NCBI RefSeq assembly: GCF_019710745.1
Contig: NZ_JAHKJW010000005.1
Coordinates: 41,428 to 105,427, forward strand
Origin: Streptomyces beigongshangae
GTDB lineage: Bacteria > Actinomycetota > Actinomycetes > Streptomycetales > Streptomycetaceae
DNA length: 64,000 nucleotides
Direction of reading: 5' to 3'
Position numbers and translations under genes: made by a program. Below, in pieces: positions 43,785 to 52,899 of the stretch. Numbering within the stretch: the stretch's first letter is position 1; each line of letters starts with the position of its first letter. The notes under the pieces were generated by a model. The model saw only the letters and a list, made by a program, of their open reading frames with translations, was not told where the DNA came from and made no database searches.

Positions 43785-44507
43785 TTACAGCTCCCCGGCG
43801 GCGCCCCGCGGGTGGACGCGGTCCCGGTGCAGGAAAGCCAGTTGGGCCTCCTTCTCCGGCAGGTACACCCCCGGCAGGTCGACCTCCGGCAGCACGACGG
43901 GCGGGCCGAGCACGAAACCCTGCCGGAGCAGGCGGGCGACGGCCCGCTCGTTGCGGACGTCGGGCTCGACCACGACCCGCCGCCGGTCGAGGACGCGCAG
44001 GACGTACGTGGTGAATGCCTTCAGCAGAGCGCTGCTGTAGCCGGCCCGGCCGACGCCCTCGGAGGGCGGGCCGATGAGCAGGTGGACGCCGATGTCGCCG
44101 GGTTCCACCGCGTAGCACTCGCTGACCCGGTCGGCCTCCGGTTCGTACGTCTGGAAGAGCGCGGCCGGTTCGCCGTCCACGACGGCGAGGTACGCGTGGT
44201 GCGTGTCGAGCGAGCCGAGGTGCCGGTACGTCTCCAGCACCTGCTCCCTGGTGAAGCCGCCCATGCCCCAGAACCGGGCCCGTTCGGCCGTCACCCAGTG
44301 GTGGAGCACGTCCAGGTCGGCCTCCGGGTCCACGGGGACGACGCGGACGGTGCCCAGGCCCTCGACGGCCTCCTCGTGGACGGCGGCGCGATCACGGCCG
44401 GTCGTGTACGGCGTCGTTGCCGTACTGGTCGCGCTGGTCGCGCTGGTCGCGCTGGTCGTACTGGTCGCGCTGGTCGTTGTACTCGTTGTACTCGTCGTAC
44501 TCGTCAC
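43785..44507 (-). CDS. GNAT acetyltransferase of the siderophore (IucB/AlcB) type
   Basis: A 240-aa protein. Residues about 60-230 match the GNAT acyltransferases of hydroxamate siderophore pathways: FWGMGGFTREQVLETYRHL, HHAYLAVVDGEPAALFQTYEP, GDIGVHLLIGPP and VVVEPDVRNERAVARLL. The first 40 residues (Thr/Ser/Ala repeats) are encoded by DNA that also encodes the acylase C-terminus, in another frame. The GTG at 44507 is the only start in frame before the domain, giving a 116-bp overlap. The iron box upstream of the acylase suggests control by iron. Confidence 0.85.
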   Translation of the reverse strand: MTSTTSTTSTTTSATSTTSATSATSATSTATTPYTTGRDRAAVHEEAVEGLGTVRVVPVDPEADLDVLHHWVTAERARFWGMGGFTREQVLETYRHLGSLDTHHAYLAVVDGEPAALFQTYEPEADRVSECYAVEPGDIGVHLLIGPPSEGVGRAGYSSALLKAFTTYVLRVLDRRRVVVEPDVRNERAVARLLRQGFVLGPPVVLPEVDLPGVYLPEKEAQLAFLHRDRVHPRGAAGEL

Positions 44508-46710
44508 GGTTGTCCTCGTTCTTCTTGCCGAGCTGGTTCCAGTCGGTGATCACAGGGGCGAGTTCTCCCCTCAGCCACAGGGGCAGTTGGTCGCGGTGGT
44601 GCGGGGAGCCCGGTACGCCCGACGCGCCGAACGGCACCCCCCAGAGGCTGTCCTCACGCCGTGCCAGGTCCCACACGTAGCGGGCGGCGGGACCCCGGGC
44701 GGCCCGGTCGGTGAGGCCCGGCACGGCCGAGGTGCACAGCACGCAGTCGTGGTCACCGGCGAGCGCGGGCTCCTCCTCGTCGTACGCCGGGTCCGGCACC
44801 GCCCGCCAGGGCGCGAGGCGGTGGGTGTCGCCCCAGGTGCCCGTCGGCGGGTCCCCGGCGACCTCCTCCAGGGCCGCTCCGACGACCTCGGCGCGGTCGA
44901 TCCCGTAGAGGTCCCGCGCCTTGAGGAGGTTCTCCAGGGCGAAGGCGACACGGGGGGCGAGAGCGAGCCAGGGCCGGAGCACCTCGGGGTACGACGGGGG
45001 CCGGGTCAGCGGGGCCAGGGCGGGGTGGCCCGCGAGCCGGCGCACGACGGCGCTGCGGACCGCCGCGTAACCGGCCGCCTCCTCGCTGTCCGCGGCCATG
45101 TGTCGGTCCCAGCCCAGGAGGCGCCCGCGCAGGGCGGCGGCCGCGGGGGTGAGACCGTCGAGGGCGGCGATCCGGTCCAGCAGCGGAGTCGCGGAGGCCA
45201 GGTGGGTGTCCATGTGGAGGGCGGCCATGTCGGCGGCCCTCCAGTCCTTCCTCGGGACGAGGAGGGCGCGCAGGCGGGCGGCCCGGTGAGGCGGCGCGAA
45301 CTCGACACCGAGCGGGGTGGCGGGGCCCCGCTGGTTGGCCATGACCGCGATGCCGTCCTCGATCGTGCCCCGCGGCATGTCCACGTACCGGTCCCGCCAT
45401 TCGTGGCCGGGCTCCCAGGCCGCGACGACCCGGATGCCGTTCACCGGGTTCCGCGACGGCACCCGGCCCGCGACGCGGTGGAGCAGGCCGCCTTCGGTGT
45501 CGGCGGCCTGGACGACGTTGACGGGTTCGGCCCAGTCGTCGAAGGCACGGTCCACGTCGGCGACGCGGCGGGCGCGCAGGAGGGGGAGGAGGGCGCTGAA
45601 GCCCAGGTCCTCGGAGACGCGGGGCGGGTAGCGGAGGCTGATGGGTCCGGCCGCGGTCTCACCATCGCCGTTGCTGTCGTTGCCATCGCCATCGCCGTCG
45701 TTGCCGGTGCCGGTGCCGGTGCCATCGCCGTCGTTGTCGGCGCCGGTGATGATGATCGGGCCGCGAGCGGTCTCGATCACTTCGACTTCGACCTCGGCTT
45801 CGGCCTTGGCTTCGGATCCGCCCCCGGATCCGGCCGTGTCGCCACCGGCCACCTCGATCGTCTCGACGTGACGGGAGGCGGGGTGCCACCTCCCGTCCGG
45901 GCCGAGAGCCTCGACGCGTTGTCCCGCACCGGCGCCGGACCGCCTGAGCCGCTCCCGGTACAGGTCCTGGTAGTCGGCCATCGCGTTGGTGATCGACCAG
46001 GCCACCGTGCCCGTGTGGCCGAAGTGCGCGATGCCGGGGACACCCGGCACGGCCAGGCCCACGACGTCGAACTCCGGGCAGGCGAGCCGGATCTGCTGGT
46101 AGACACCCGGCGCCTCGATGAAGCGGTGCGGGTCGCCCGCGAGGACCGGCCGTCCCGTGACGGTGCGTTCGCCGGTGACCAGCCAGCCGTTGCTGCCGGC
46201 CGTCCCGGTCCCGTCGGTGGCGAACAGGCCGACCGCGTCGGGACCGAGGTGACGTACGACCTCCTCGCGCCACAACTTGGCGGGGAACCCGGCGAACAGG
46301 ATGTGCGTGGCGAGCCAGACGCCCAGCGGCGTCCATGGTTCCCACCGGCCCGGGGCGAGGGAGACCGTCGCGAACTCGGGTGTCCTGCGGGCCCCTTCGG
46401 GCAGGCCCTGGTTGACCCCGTCGACGTACGCCCGGACCCAGGCGGCGGTCTCGGGGTCCCGTCTCTCCAAGGCCGTGAAACAACGTCTCGCCGTGTCGTC
46501 GAGCCGGGCCCGTCTCGCGAACCGGTCCCAGGCGAGCGCGTCCGCGCCGAGGAACGAGGCCGAGGTGCCGCGGGCCCGGTGCCGCTCGACCTCGATCTGC
46601 CAGGCGCGGTCGAGCGCCGTGGACAGACCCTGTGCACGGGCCAGTTCGAGCACGTCGTCCGCGCGCAGGTGCGGGACACCCCAGGTATCGCGGTAGATCT
46701 CGACAGTCAC
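44392..46710 (-). CDS. Penicillin acylase family Ntn-hydrolase
   Basis: A 772-aa protein of the penicillin amidase family, which cleaves itself so that Ser173 (GTAGSNGWLV) becomes the N-terminal nucleophile of the beta subunit. Other family landmarks are the N-terminal WGVPHLRADD, GVPGIAHFGHTGTVAWSITN and AGDPHRF. No signal peptide is seen. Two low-complexity inserts occur: an Asp/Gly/Asn run near 335-365 and a C-terminal Asp-Gln-Arg/Tyr repeat. The gene is divergent from the siderophore-interacting protein gene with an iron box between, so amide hydrolysis linked to siderophores is inferred. Confidence 0.88.
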   Translation of the reverse strand: MTVEIYRDTWGVPHLRADDVLELARAQGLSTALDRAWQIEVERHRARGTSASFLGADALAWDRFARRARLDDTARRCFTALERRDPETAAWVRAYVDGVNQGLPEGARRTPEFATVSLAPGRWEPWTPLGVWLATHILFAGFPAKLWREEVVRHLGPDAVGLFATDGTGTAGSNGWLVTGERTVTGRPVLAGDPHRFIEAPGVYQQIRLACPEFDVVGLAVPGVPGIAHFGHTGTVAWSITNAMADYQDLYRERLRRSGAGAGQRVEALGPDGRWHPASRHVETIEVAGGDTAGSGGGSEAKAEAEVEVEVIETARGPIIITGADNDGDGTGTGTGNDGDGDGNDSNGDGETAAGPISLRYPPRVSEDLGFSALLPLLRARRVADVDRAFDDWAEPVNVVQAADTEGGLLHRVAGRVPSRNPVNGIRVVAAWEPGHEWRDRYVDMPRGTIEDGIAVMANQRGPATPLGVEFAPPHRAARLRALLVPRKDWRAADMAALHMDTHLASATPLLDRIAALDGLTPAAAALRGRLLGWDRHMAADSEEAAGYAAVRSAVVRRLAGHPALAPLTRPPSYPEVLRPWLALAPRVAFALENLLKARDLYGIDRAEVVGAALEEVAGDPPTGTWGDTHRLAPWRAVPDPAYDEEEPALAGDHDCVLCTSAVPGLTDRAARGPAARYVWDLARREDSLWGVPFGASGVPGSPHHRDQLPLWLRGELAPVITDWNQLGKKNEDNRDEYDEYNEYNDQRDQYDQRDQRDQRDQYGNDAVHDRP

Positions 46711-46729
46711 CCTGTGTCCCCCATGGGCT

Positions 46730-46748
46730 TTAGGTTAGGCTCACCTAA
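46730..46748. promoter_or_regulatory. Iron box (DmdR/IdeR operator)
   Basis: TTAGGTTAGGCTCACCTAA matches the 19-bp actinobacterial iron-box consensus. It lies between the divergent acylase and siderophore-interacting protein genes, 20 bp and 40 bp from their starts, so both should be repressed when iron is sufficient. Confidence 0.92.
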
Positions 46749-46787
46749 GTAAGTGTGCCGGAATCGTACGCGAAGGGTGAAAACGCC

Positions 46788-47633
46788 ATGGGGCAGGGGC
46801 ACGGCTGGGAGGGAGCGGTCCTCAAACTGTTCCGTGGCAAGGACTTCACGTTCACGGTGCTGGGCGCGGAGGACGTGACCGAGCACTACCGCCGGCTGCG
46901 CCTCGACGACGGCGGCATGCTCGCGGCGACCGGGGTGCACCCCACCATGTGGGTACGCCTGTGGTTCGGCAACGCGGGCAAACCGCACCAGCGGGCGTAC
47001 ACCCTCGTGGACCCGGATCCGGCCGCAGGGACCTTCGACCTGGAGTTCGCCCTGCACGAGGGGTGCGCGAGCGACTGGGCGCGGACCGCGAAGCCGGGGG
47101 ACACGATCGAGGCCACGGTCCAGGGCACGGGCTTCACACACCCGGACCCGGCTCCGTCCCGGGTGCTGGCCGTCGCCGACGCGGCGTCCCTCCCCGCACT
47201 CAACTCCCTCCTGGACGCACTGGGCCGGGTGCCCGCGACGATCTGGTTCGAGACGGCCGCGGGCGCCGACGACCGTGCCGACAGTGTTGGCACGGCCGGC
47301 TCCGCCGACGCCGTGGACACGGTGGACACCGCGGGCACGGTGGGGCGTGCCGCGAATACCGGGGCAGGCGCCGGTAAGGGCACGTACGGCCTGCCCTTCC
47401 GGGTGGACACGACCCTCCACGACCTCCGCACGGTGCCCCGCCTCGACGGGGGCGCCCATCTGGTGACCCAGGTCCGGGCCGCCGCGCCGGAGCTGCTGAA
47501 GGAGACCGCCGACCCCTACGTCTGGATCGCCTGCGACACGGCGACGACGCGGTCGCTGGCGGCGTACTTCCGCAAAGAACTGGCCCTGCCGAAGCAGCGG
47601 GTGAACGCGCTGGGGTACTGGCGGGCGACCTGA
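46788..47633 (+). CDS. Siderophore-interacting protein (FAD ferric reductase)
   Basis: A 281-aa protein of the SIP/ViuB family, which reduces iron in siderophore complexes inside the cell. It has an FAD-binding part with HQRAYTLVDPDP and a C-terminal NAD(P)H part ending AYFRKELALPKQRVNALGYWR. A low-complexity Asp/Thr/Ala insertion (about 165-205, with AVDTVDTAGTV) divides the second domain. The ATG at 46788 is 9 nt after AAGGGTGA; a GTG at 46755 would be 7 bp from the iron box. Confidence 0.9.
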   Translation: MGQGHGWEGAVLKLFRGKDFTFTVLGAEDVTEHYRRLRLDDGGMLAATGVHPTMWVRLWFGNAGKPHQRAYTLVDPDPAAGTFDLEFALHEGCASDWARTAKPGDTIEATVQGTGFTHPDPAPSRVLAVADAASLPALNSLLDALGRVPATIWFETAAGADDRADSVGTAGSADAVDTVDTAGTVGRAANTGAGAGKGTYGLPFRVDTTLHDLRTVPRLDGGAHLVTQVRAAAPELLKETADPYVWIACDTATTRSLAAYFRKELALPKQRVNALGYWRAT

Positions 47634-47940
47634 CCGCACCGGCCGGACGCAAGGCCCGTACACATTCATGCGGGAGCAATTTCCGGGTCGTCAGGAAATC
47701 GAGGGAGCACCGTCCGCGACTTCGGAGGGCCGGCTCGACCGGCTCGACCGGCTCGACCGGCAAGAGCACCACCATCTGCCACTTCAGGCACTTCCTCCAA
47801 CGTGTCCGGAGCCTGCTCGGACGCGCCCCGGGTCCAATCCGGGACTATTACCGGTTTGCCCGAATTTACGAGGCCATTTCCAGCGCCGCACTCCGTCGCC
47901 ATGGCTGCGCCCGGAAGCTCTTGGCCGGTAGGCTTTCCGT
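47634..47940. other. Intergenic region with a 10-bp tandem repeat
   Basis: cggctcgacc occurs three times at 47731-47760. A minus-strand reading frame 47666-47902 (78 aa, MATECGAGNG) is possible, but its end is encoded by this repeat and it has no clear ribosome binding site, so I do not call it. Confidence 0.5.
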
Positions 47941-48237
47941 GTGATCTTCAAGCGCATCGGAAACGGCCGGCCGTATCCCGACCACGGCCGGGAAAGCACC
48001 CGGCAGTGGGCGGATGTCGCGCCGCGCCCGGTCCGCCTCGATCAGTTGGTGACGACCAAGGGCCAGCTCGATCTGGAAACACTGCTCGCCGAGGACTCCA
48101 CGTTCTACGGCGACCTCTTCGCGCATGTCGTGAAGTGGCAGGGCGACCTGTACCTGGAGGACGGCCTGCACCGCGCCGTCCGCGCAGCGCTGCAGCAGCG
48201 CCAGGTCCTGCACGCCCGCGTCCTCGAACTGGACTGA
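47941..48237 (+). CDS. Conserved actinobacterial ParB-like small protein
   Basis: A 98-aa protein. VRLDQLVTTKGQLDLETLLAEDS leads to LYLEDGLHRAVRAALQQRQ, and the (E/D)DGxHR turn followed by a helix resembles the ParB/sulfiredoxin nucleotide-binding fold. It is widely conserved in this position next to the LytR_C gene in Streptomyces, to my recollection. The GTG at 47941 follows a pyrimidine-rich stretch with no clear ribosome binding site. No reaction is known. Confidence 0.75.
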   Translation: MIFKRIGNGRPYPDHGRESTRQWADVAPRPVRLDQLVTTKGQLDLETLLAEDSTFYGDLFAHVVKWQGDLYLEDGLHRAVRAALQQRQVLHARVLELD

Positions 48238-48413
48238 GTCCCCGCCGCTCGGTTCACCCCCGGGTCCCAGGCCCCGGCGCCGGGGCCCCGGGGCGCCGCC
48301 GCCTGCCCTGACCGAGGACCTCTCCGGCTCGCATTTGACTCGCATCCGGTTCGCACTCGTTCGTACGGTCTCGTGCGCGTCTCGTAGGCGTCCCTACGTG
48401 TCTCCTACGTATC

Positions 48414-48435
48414 CCGTGTGGGCTAGCCCGCACGG
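48414..48435. promoter_or_regulatory. 22-bp interrupted palindrome upstream of the LytR_C gene
   Basis: CCGTGTGGGCTAGCCCGCACGG is symmetric except for the T/G pair at position 6, 100 bp before the gene. It may be an operator or terminator of the upstream gene. The 48238-48534 spacer holds no other clear feature. Confidence 0.4.
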
Positions 48436-48534
48436 AAGGCTATCCACGTTCGGGTTGACCCTTTCGGGTTGGACTGAACGCAGGTCAATGATCATCTAGT
48501 AGGCATCACGGCCTCGGCGCACTACGCTGCGCTC

Positions 48535-49173
48535 ATGAGCATGCTCACTCCCCCTGGCATGGGCGGCCAGTACCGGATCACGGGGGACAAGTACCCGCGG
48601 ATGCGCCGGAACCGGGGGCGCCGCCTCGTGCTCGCGGTCGTCGCCTCCGTCGCCGCGCTCGGTCTGGTCGGCTGGGGGACCCTGCAGCTCATCGACGTCT
48701 TCACGGGCGGCGGCGACAAGGCATCAGCCGCGGCGGCCGCAGCGGGCTGCGGGAGGTCCCCCTCCCCCTCCGCGAGTCCGGTCAAGGCCGTGCCGGAGCC
48801 CGGCCAGATCACGGTGAACGTCCTCAACGCCACGTCCCGCACCGGCCTCGCCAAGAACACCGCGGACGCGCTGAAGAAGCGCGGCTTCAGGATCGGCGAG
48901 GTGGGCAACGCCTCGAAGGCGTACGACAAGAAGGTCGAGGGGCCCGGCGTGGTGCTCGGCGCGAAGGCTGCCGCCGACACCGCCCTGACCGTCCTCGCCA
49001 CGCAGGTCACCGGCGCCGAGAAGAAGACCGACAGCCGGGTGAAGCCGGCGGAGGTCGACCTGATCCTCGGCAAGGCTTTCAAGGCCCTGGCGCCGGAGAA
49101 GGCCGCCGCCAGGGCCCTGACCGTCCTGTCCGACCCCGCACCGGCGCCCTCGCCGAGGAAGAGGAACTGCTAG
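48535..49173 (+). CDS. LytR C-terminal domain protein, membrane anchored
   Basis: A 212-aa protein: a basic cytoplasmic stretch (RMRRNRGRR), one membrane segment (about 30-52), an Ala/Ser/Pro linker and a LytR_C domain (ITVNVLNATSRTGLAKNTADALKKRGF, region about 90-185). LytR_C domains accompany cell-wall glycopolymer ligases, so an extracytoplasmic cell-wall role is inferred. The start is preceded by TACGCT about 9 nt away, which may be the -10 of a leaderless message. Convergent with upp. Confidence 0.85.
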   Translation: MSMLTPPGMGGQYRITGDKYPRMRRNRGRRLVLAVVASVAALGLVGWGTLQLIDVFTGGGDKASAAAAAAGCGRSPSPSASPVKAVPEPGQITVNVLNATSRTGLAKNTADALKKRGFRIGEVGNASKAYDKKVEGPGVVLGAKAAADTALTVLATQVTGAEKKTDSRVKPAEVDLILGKAFKALAPEKAAARALTVLSDPAPAPSPRKRNC

Positions 49174-49188
49174 CCCGGCGCGGGCCGC

Positions 49189-49824
49189 CTACTCCGCCGC
49201 GCCGTACATGCGGTCTCCCGCGTCGCCCAGGCCCGGGACGATGTAGCCGTTCTCGTTCAGGCGTTCGTCGACCGACGCGGTCACGACCGTGACCGGGGCG
49301 CCCGCGAGGTCGCGCTCCATGACCTCGACGCCCTCGGGAGCCGCCAGGAGGACCACCGCCGTCACATCGTCGGCACCACGCTTGATCAGTTCCTGGATCG
49401 CCGCCACGAGGGTGCCGCCGGTGGCGAGCATCGGGTCCAGTACGTACACCTGGCGCCCGGAGAGGTCCTCCGGCATGCGGGTCGCGTACGTGGACGCCTG
49501 CAGCGTCTCCTCGTCGCGGATCATGCCGAGGAAACCCACCTCGGCGGTCGGCAGGAGGCGCACCATGCCGTCGAGCATGCCGAGGCCGGCCCGCAGGATC
49601 GGTACGACGAGGGGCCGCGGGTAGGACAGTTTGACGCCCGTGGTGCCGGACACCGGGGTCTCGATGTCGACCTGCTCGGTGCGCACGTCCCGGGTGGCCT
49701 CGTAGGCGAGCAGGGTGACCAACTCGTCGGCGAGCCGGCGGAAGGTCGGGGAGTCGGTGCGGCGGTCGCGCAGCGTGGTGAGCTTATGGGCGACCAGAGG
49801 GTGGTCGACGACGTGGAGACGCAT
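49189..49824 (-). CDS. upp: Uracil phosphoribosyltransferase
   Basis: A 211-aa enzyme that makes UMP from uracil and PRPP in pyrimidine salvage. [13 protein letters not shown] and the PRPP loop [17 protein letters not shown] are diagnostic, and [11 protein letters not shown] near the C-terminus binds uracil. The ATG at 49824 begins [16 protein letters not shown], the standard start. It is a single gene convergent with the LytR_C gene. Confidence 0.97.
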   Translation of the reverse strand: MRLHVVDHPLVAHKLTTLRDRRTDSPTFRRLADELVTLLAYEATRDVRTEQVDIETPVSGTTGVKLSYPRPLVVPILRAGLGMLDGMVRLLPTAEVGFLGMIRDEETLQASTYATRMPEDLSGRQVYVLDPMLATGGTLVAAIQELIKRGADDVTAVVLLAAPEGVEVMERDLAGAPVTVVTASVDERLNENGYIVPGLGDAGDRMYGAAE

Positions 49825-50016
49825 GCCGCAAGGGTATCCGGGTCGTCCCCGGGTGCCCCCGTCGCCGCTTCCGGCCGCCCTCGTCACCCCACCTGACCCC
49901 GCCTGACCCGGTCTGCCGGTTCGGTGGGAGTTCGCCGCTGCCACTGCGCAAATCACCGGTGGCATCAAACCGCCTGCCGGAGGGAAAGTGGGAATGACCG
50001 ACTGGGGGTGTTGCCG

Positions 50017-50199
50017 ATGCCGGACCCGGAGCAGTGGAACCGGGAAGACCTGGAGAGTGATGCCCAGCGCCGCAGGCGCCGGGCCCAGTTCCTCCGGGAC
50101 CTCAAGGAGGCGCGGGAGCTGCGCGACAGGGTGCAGCCGCGGCGGGCCAAGACGGCCCGGCTTCGCCACGCCATGCGCATGCGGACATTCCGTTGGTAG
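50017..50199 (+). CDS. Small basic protein, 60 aa
   Basis: A very Arg-rich helical protein ([23 protein letters not shown], then [17 protein letters not shown]). GGGGGTG lies 6-7 nt before the ATG at 50017. It sits between upp and the tadA unit. Not recognised; nucleic-acid binding is plausible from charge alone. Confidence 0.6.
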   Translation: MPDPEQWNREDLESDAQRRRRRAQFLRDLKEARELRDRVQPRRAKTARLRHAMRMRTFRW

Positions 50200-50565
50200 C
50201 CGTACGGCAGCGGTTCGTGCCCCGGTGCCGTGCACGGCCCGCCCCCGGCGCGCCCGTACGGCCCCCGCGGCGCGACCCGCCGGGCAGTCCTCGGACAGCC
50301 GCGTACGGAGCGGACGTTCCGGCGGCGTACGATCCCGCTGTCGGTGGGCGCCGGGCGCCCAGGTGAGGCCGTACGGCGGCGCGGTGCACGCGCCACGCGA
50401 CCGGGCGTGAGGACGCGACCGGGACACAGCGAGCCGAAGACCTCTCCTGAACGCTCTGTTTCTGCCACGATTCCGAGTGGGTGGGGCTCGGAGCACGCAG
50501 CCCCCACCCGACCTCCGCCGGGAGGACCCCCAACCGGCACGCCTAGGACCAGTGGGAGAGTCACG
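50200..50565. other. Leader region of the tadA unit
   Basis: No gene is seen. A GTGGGTGGGGCT / AGCCCCCACCC hairpin lies near 50478-50509, about 57 bp before the next start, and could be a leader structure. Confidence 0.4.
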
Positions 50566-51120
50566 GTGTACTTCGCCGCACTGCTCGCGCGCACCGAAGA
50601 CGGGTGGGAAGCGAGCGACACAGAGCTCGACGATGTGGAGACCCTGTCGGATCTGAGCGACCTGGCCCGTGAAGCCTCGGTCGACGACGACACGGTCCTC
50701 GTCTACATCGAGCAGGAGGATGCGTGGTTCGGAGTCGTCCGCGTGGACGGCGAGGAGGACCCTCGTATCTACGTCTCGGACGCCGCGGCCGCCGCACGCA
50801 GTTCGTACGGCGAGATCCTGCTCACGGACGAACTGCTCGGAAGGGATCCCGGTGACGACGGCGTCGCCGATCTGGACTCCCTCGACCTCGACGGCACGGA
50901 GGACGGTGAGACCGAGGACGGGGCCGACGACGACGAGGACGACGACGTCGGTACCACCGCCAAGGGCCGGATCGTGCCGTCCGGACCCATCGGAGACCGC
51001 GAGGTCCTCGCCGATCTCGGCGTGAGCGAGAAGGAGTTGCTGACCCTGGACAGCACCGACGCGCTCAGCGAGATCGCCGATGTCCTCGGGGCGGCGGAGG
51101 TCCTGGAGGCCGTTCGCTGA
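50566..51120 (+). CDS. tRNA adenosine deaminase-associated protein
   Basis: A 184-aa acidic protein ([25 protein letters not shown] at the N-terminus) conserved beside tadA in actinobacteria. The middle is a run of Asp/Glu (DDDEDDDVG, about 118-130), and the C-terminus is helical ([23 protein letters not shown]). It probably associates with TadA, but no activity is known. The GTG at 50566 has GGGAGAG upstream. Confidence 0.85.
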   Translation: MYFAALLARTEDGWEASDTELDDVETLSDLSDLAREASVDDDTVLVYIEQEDAWFGVVRVDGEEDPRIYVSDAAAAARSSYGEILLTDELLGRDPGDDGVADLDSLDLDGTEDGETEDGADDDEDDDVGTTAKGRIVPSGPIGDREVLADLGVSEKELLTLDSTDALSEIADVLGAAEVLEAVR

Positions 51121-51218
51121 GCCCGTCGAACGCAGCGGAGGAACAGAACCCCGTACCCGGTCCCGCCGACGTCCCCGTCCTCGGTCCCGTCGGCATTCCC
51201 GTACCCGATCCCGTCGGC

Positions 51219-51755
51219 ATGCCCTCTGTGTCCGGTCCCGTGTCCGGTCCTGTGTCCGGTCCCGTGTCCGGTCCTGTCGGTGATCCCGTCGGTGATCCCG
51301 TGCGCGACCCCTGGCGGACCGCGATGCGGCTCGCCCTGGCCGAGGCCGTGCTGGCGGGCCGCGGCGGCGACGTGCCCGTCGGCGCCGTCGTGCTGTCCCC
51401 GGACGGCACGACGGTGCTCGCCGCCGGGCACAACGAGCGCGAGGCCGCCGGTGACCCGACCGCCCACGCCGAGGTGCTGGCGATCCGCCGGGCCGCCGCC
51501 CGGACCGGGCAGTGGCGGCTCACCGGCTGCACGCTCGTCGTCACCCTCGAACCCTGCACGATGTGCGCCGGCGCGCTCGTGCAGTCCCGGGTGGACCGGG
51601 TCGTCTACGGCGCCCGCGACGAGAAGGCGGGCGCGGCCGGCTCCCTCTGGGACGTCGTACGCGACCGCCGGCTCAACCATCGCCCGGAAGTGATCGCCGG
51701 TGTGCTCGACGAGGAGTGCGCCAGGCTGCTCACCGACTTCTTCCGCAGCCGGTAG
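51219..51755 (+). CDS. tadA: tRNA-specific adenosine deaminase
   Basis: A 178-aa zinc deaminase that converts A34 to inosine in tRNA-Arg(ACG). The zinc site is HAEV and PCTMC, and the catalytic Glu is in HAE. The core begins [16 protein letters not shown] near residue 32. The N-terminal 28 residues are a SGPV/GDPV repeat made by a 12-bp tandem repeat (51231-51302). No ribosome binding site precedes the ATG at 51219; a GTG at 51300 just before the core is an alternative start. Confidence 0.92.
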   Translation: MPSVSGPVSGPVSGPVSGPVGDPVGDPVRDPWRTAMRLALAEAVLAGRGGDVPVGAVVLSPDGTTVLAAGHNEREAAGDPTAHAEVLAIRRAAARTGQWRLTGCTLVVTLEPCTMCAGALVQSRVDRVVYGARDEKAGAAGSLWDVVRDRRLNHRPEVIAGVLDEECARLLTDFFRSR

Positions 51756-51899
51756 ACCCCTTACCGCCCCCCTCGCCACTCTCCTCACCACCCCTCCACC
51801 GCCCTTGCGTACCGCTCCCTGTTCCGCCCCCGTCCCGCCCGGATCGGTCGCCGCACACGGATTTCCGAGCACGGCCCATCGTGGGCTAGGATCTCTCTC

Positions 51900-51984
51900 G
51901 GTAGCGTGTCCGAGCGGCCGAAGGAGCTCGCCTCGAAAGCGAGTGTGGCGCAAGTCACCGAGGGTTCAAATCCCTCCGCTACCG
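51900..51984 (+). tRNA. tRNA-Ser (anticodon CGA)
   Basis: GGTAGCG (51900-51906) pairs with CGCTACC, G follows, CCA is not encoded. The loop CTCGAAA gives anticodon CGA. A long variable arm (TGTGGCGCAAGTCACC region) is present. Confidence 0.96.
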
Positions 51985-51992
51985 CAGGTAGA

Positions 51993-52025
51993 CGAAGGGC
52001 CCGGTCCAATGGACCGGGCCCTTCG
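51993..52025 (+). terminator. tRNA-Ser(CGA) terminator
   Basis: CGAAGGGCCCGGTCC and its exact complement flank aat, a perfect 15-bp stem. Confidence 0.88.
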
Positions 52026-52155
52026 CGCTGTTCCGTTCCCCGTACGGCCCGCCGTCGGCCGCGTGCGTCGGCTGCGTGACCGGCCGCTCGGATGTCATGA
52101 TCAGCGCGGACGGAGTGCGCGCGCCGCAACGGGTGCGATGAGGGGGGTGGGGTCG

Positions 52156-52464
52156 ATGCTGCGACAGGTGGCGACCGGAGCCGTGGGGGTGCTGGCCGTC
52201 TGTTCCGCGGTGGGCGCCGCCGCGGCGATCCGCTCGGGCTGGACGGTGCCGTGGCTGCGGCGCCGCACCTACCGTCCGCGCCTCTGGGGCTACGGCGCGT
52301 TGACCGGTGATACGGGTCTGGGCCTTTTCGTCTGCTCGTGGTGGGTCGACGCAGCGGCGTGGACGCACACACTCCTCTCCCTCGCGGGTGTGACCCTGAT
52401 GATCGTCGGTGGTTACGTCTCCTTCCTTGCCTCCCGGCCTCCGGCATCACTCCGACGGGTTTGA
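52156..52464 (+). CDS. Small membrane protein, 102 aa
   Basis: Three membrane segments (about 5-25, 45-65, 70-92) with a basic loop (RRRTYRPRLWGYG). AGGGGGG lies 9 nt before the ATG at 52156; another ATG at 52138 is less well placed. Not recognised. Confidence 0.65.
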   Translation: MLRQVATGAVGVLAVCSAVGAAAAIRSGWTVPWLRRRTYRPRLWGYGALTGDTGLGLFVCSWWVDAAAWTHTLLSLAGVTLMIVGGYVSFLASRPPASLRRV

Positions 52465-52540
52465 AAGATCATCGGATCAACTGTCGGGTTACACTCACCG
52501 CCGACAACAGGGGTCCCGGCAGGCGCAGGGGGAGGCCGCA

Positions 52541-52720
52541 ATGGCGGTGAACGCGAAAAAGATCGCCGTCTACGTGCTCGTGGTCTTCGCGCTGTACGTG
52601 ATCATCACCGACCCCGAGAAGGCGGCGGACTACGTCCAGATAGGCTTCGAGGGCATATCGAACGCCGCTCAGTCCGTCGGTGACTTCATGACGTGGGTTG
52701 CCGACGGGGCCAAGGACTAG
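52541..52720 (+). CDS. Small membrane protein, 59 aa
   Basis: One membrane segment (KIAVYVLVVFALYVIIT) followed by a short amphipathic helix (AADYVQIGFEGISNAAQSVGDF). GGGGGAGG precedes the ATG. It is a conserved-looking Streptomyces small membrane protein of unknown role. Confidence 0.7.
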   Translation: MAVNAKKIAVYVLVVFALYVIITDPEKAADYVQIGFEGISNAAQSVGDFMTWVADGAKD

Positions 52721-52899
52721 GCCGGGACGGTCAGGACGGTCGGACGGCCGGCCGTGCTGCTCGGCACCGATATCGGCACCGATATCGGCGTCGGCGTCGG
52801 GCGACCTTCGCCCTCTTCCGCGTGTCCGACGTCGTTCCCCGTAGTTTCCCACCTGTTCGCCCTGTCCGCCGTCGTGCCCGCGTTCGCCATGGAGTGCTC

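Noticed and set aside
47666..47902. 78-aa minus-strand gene (MATECGAGNG)
   Set aside because: There is no clear ribosome binding site, and part of it is encoded by a simple 10-bp repeat. It remains possible but unsupported.
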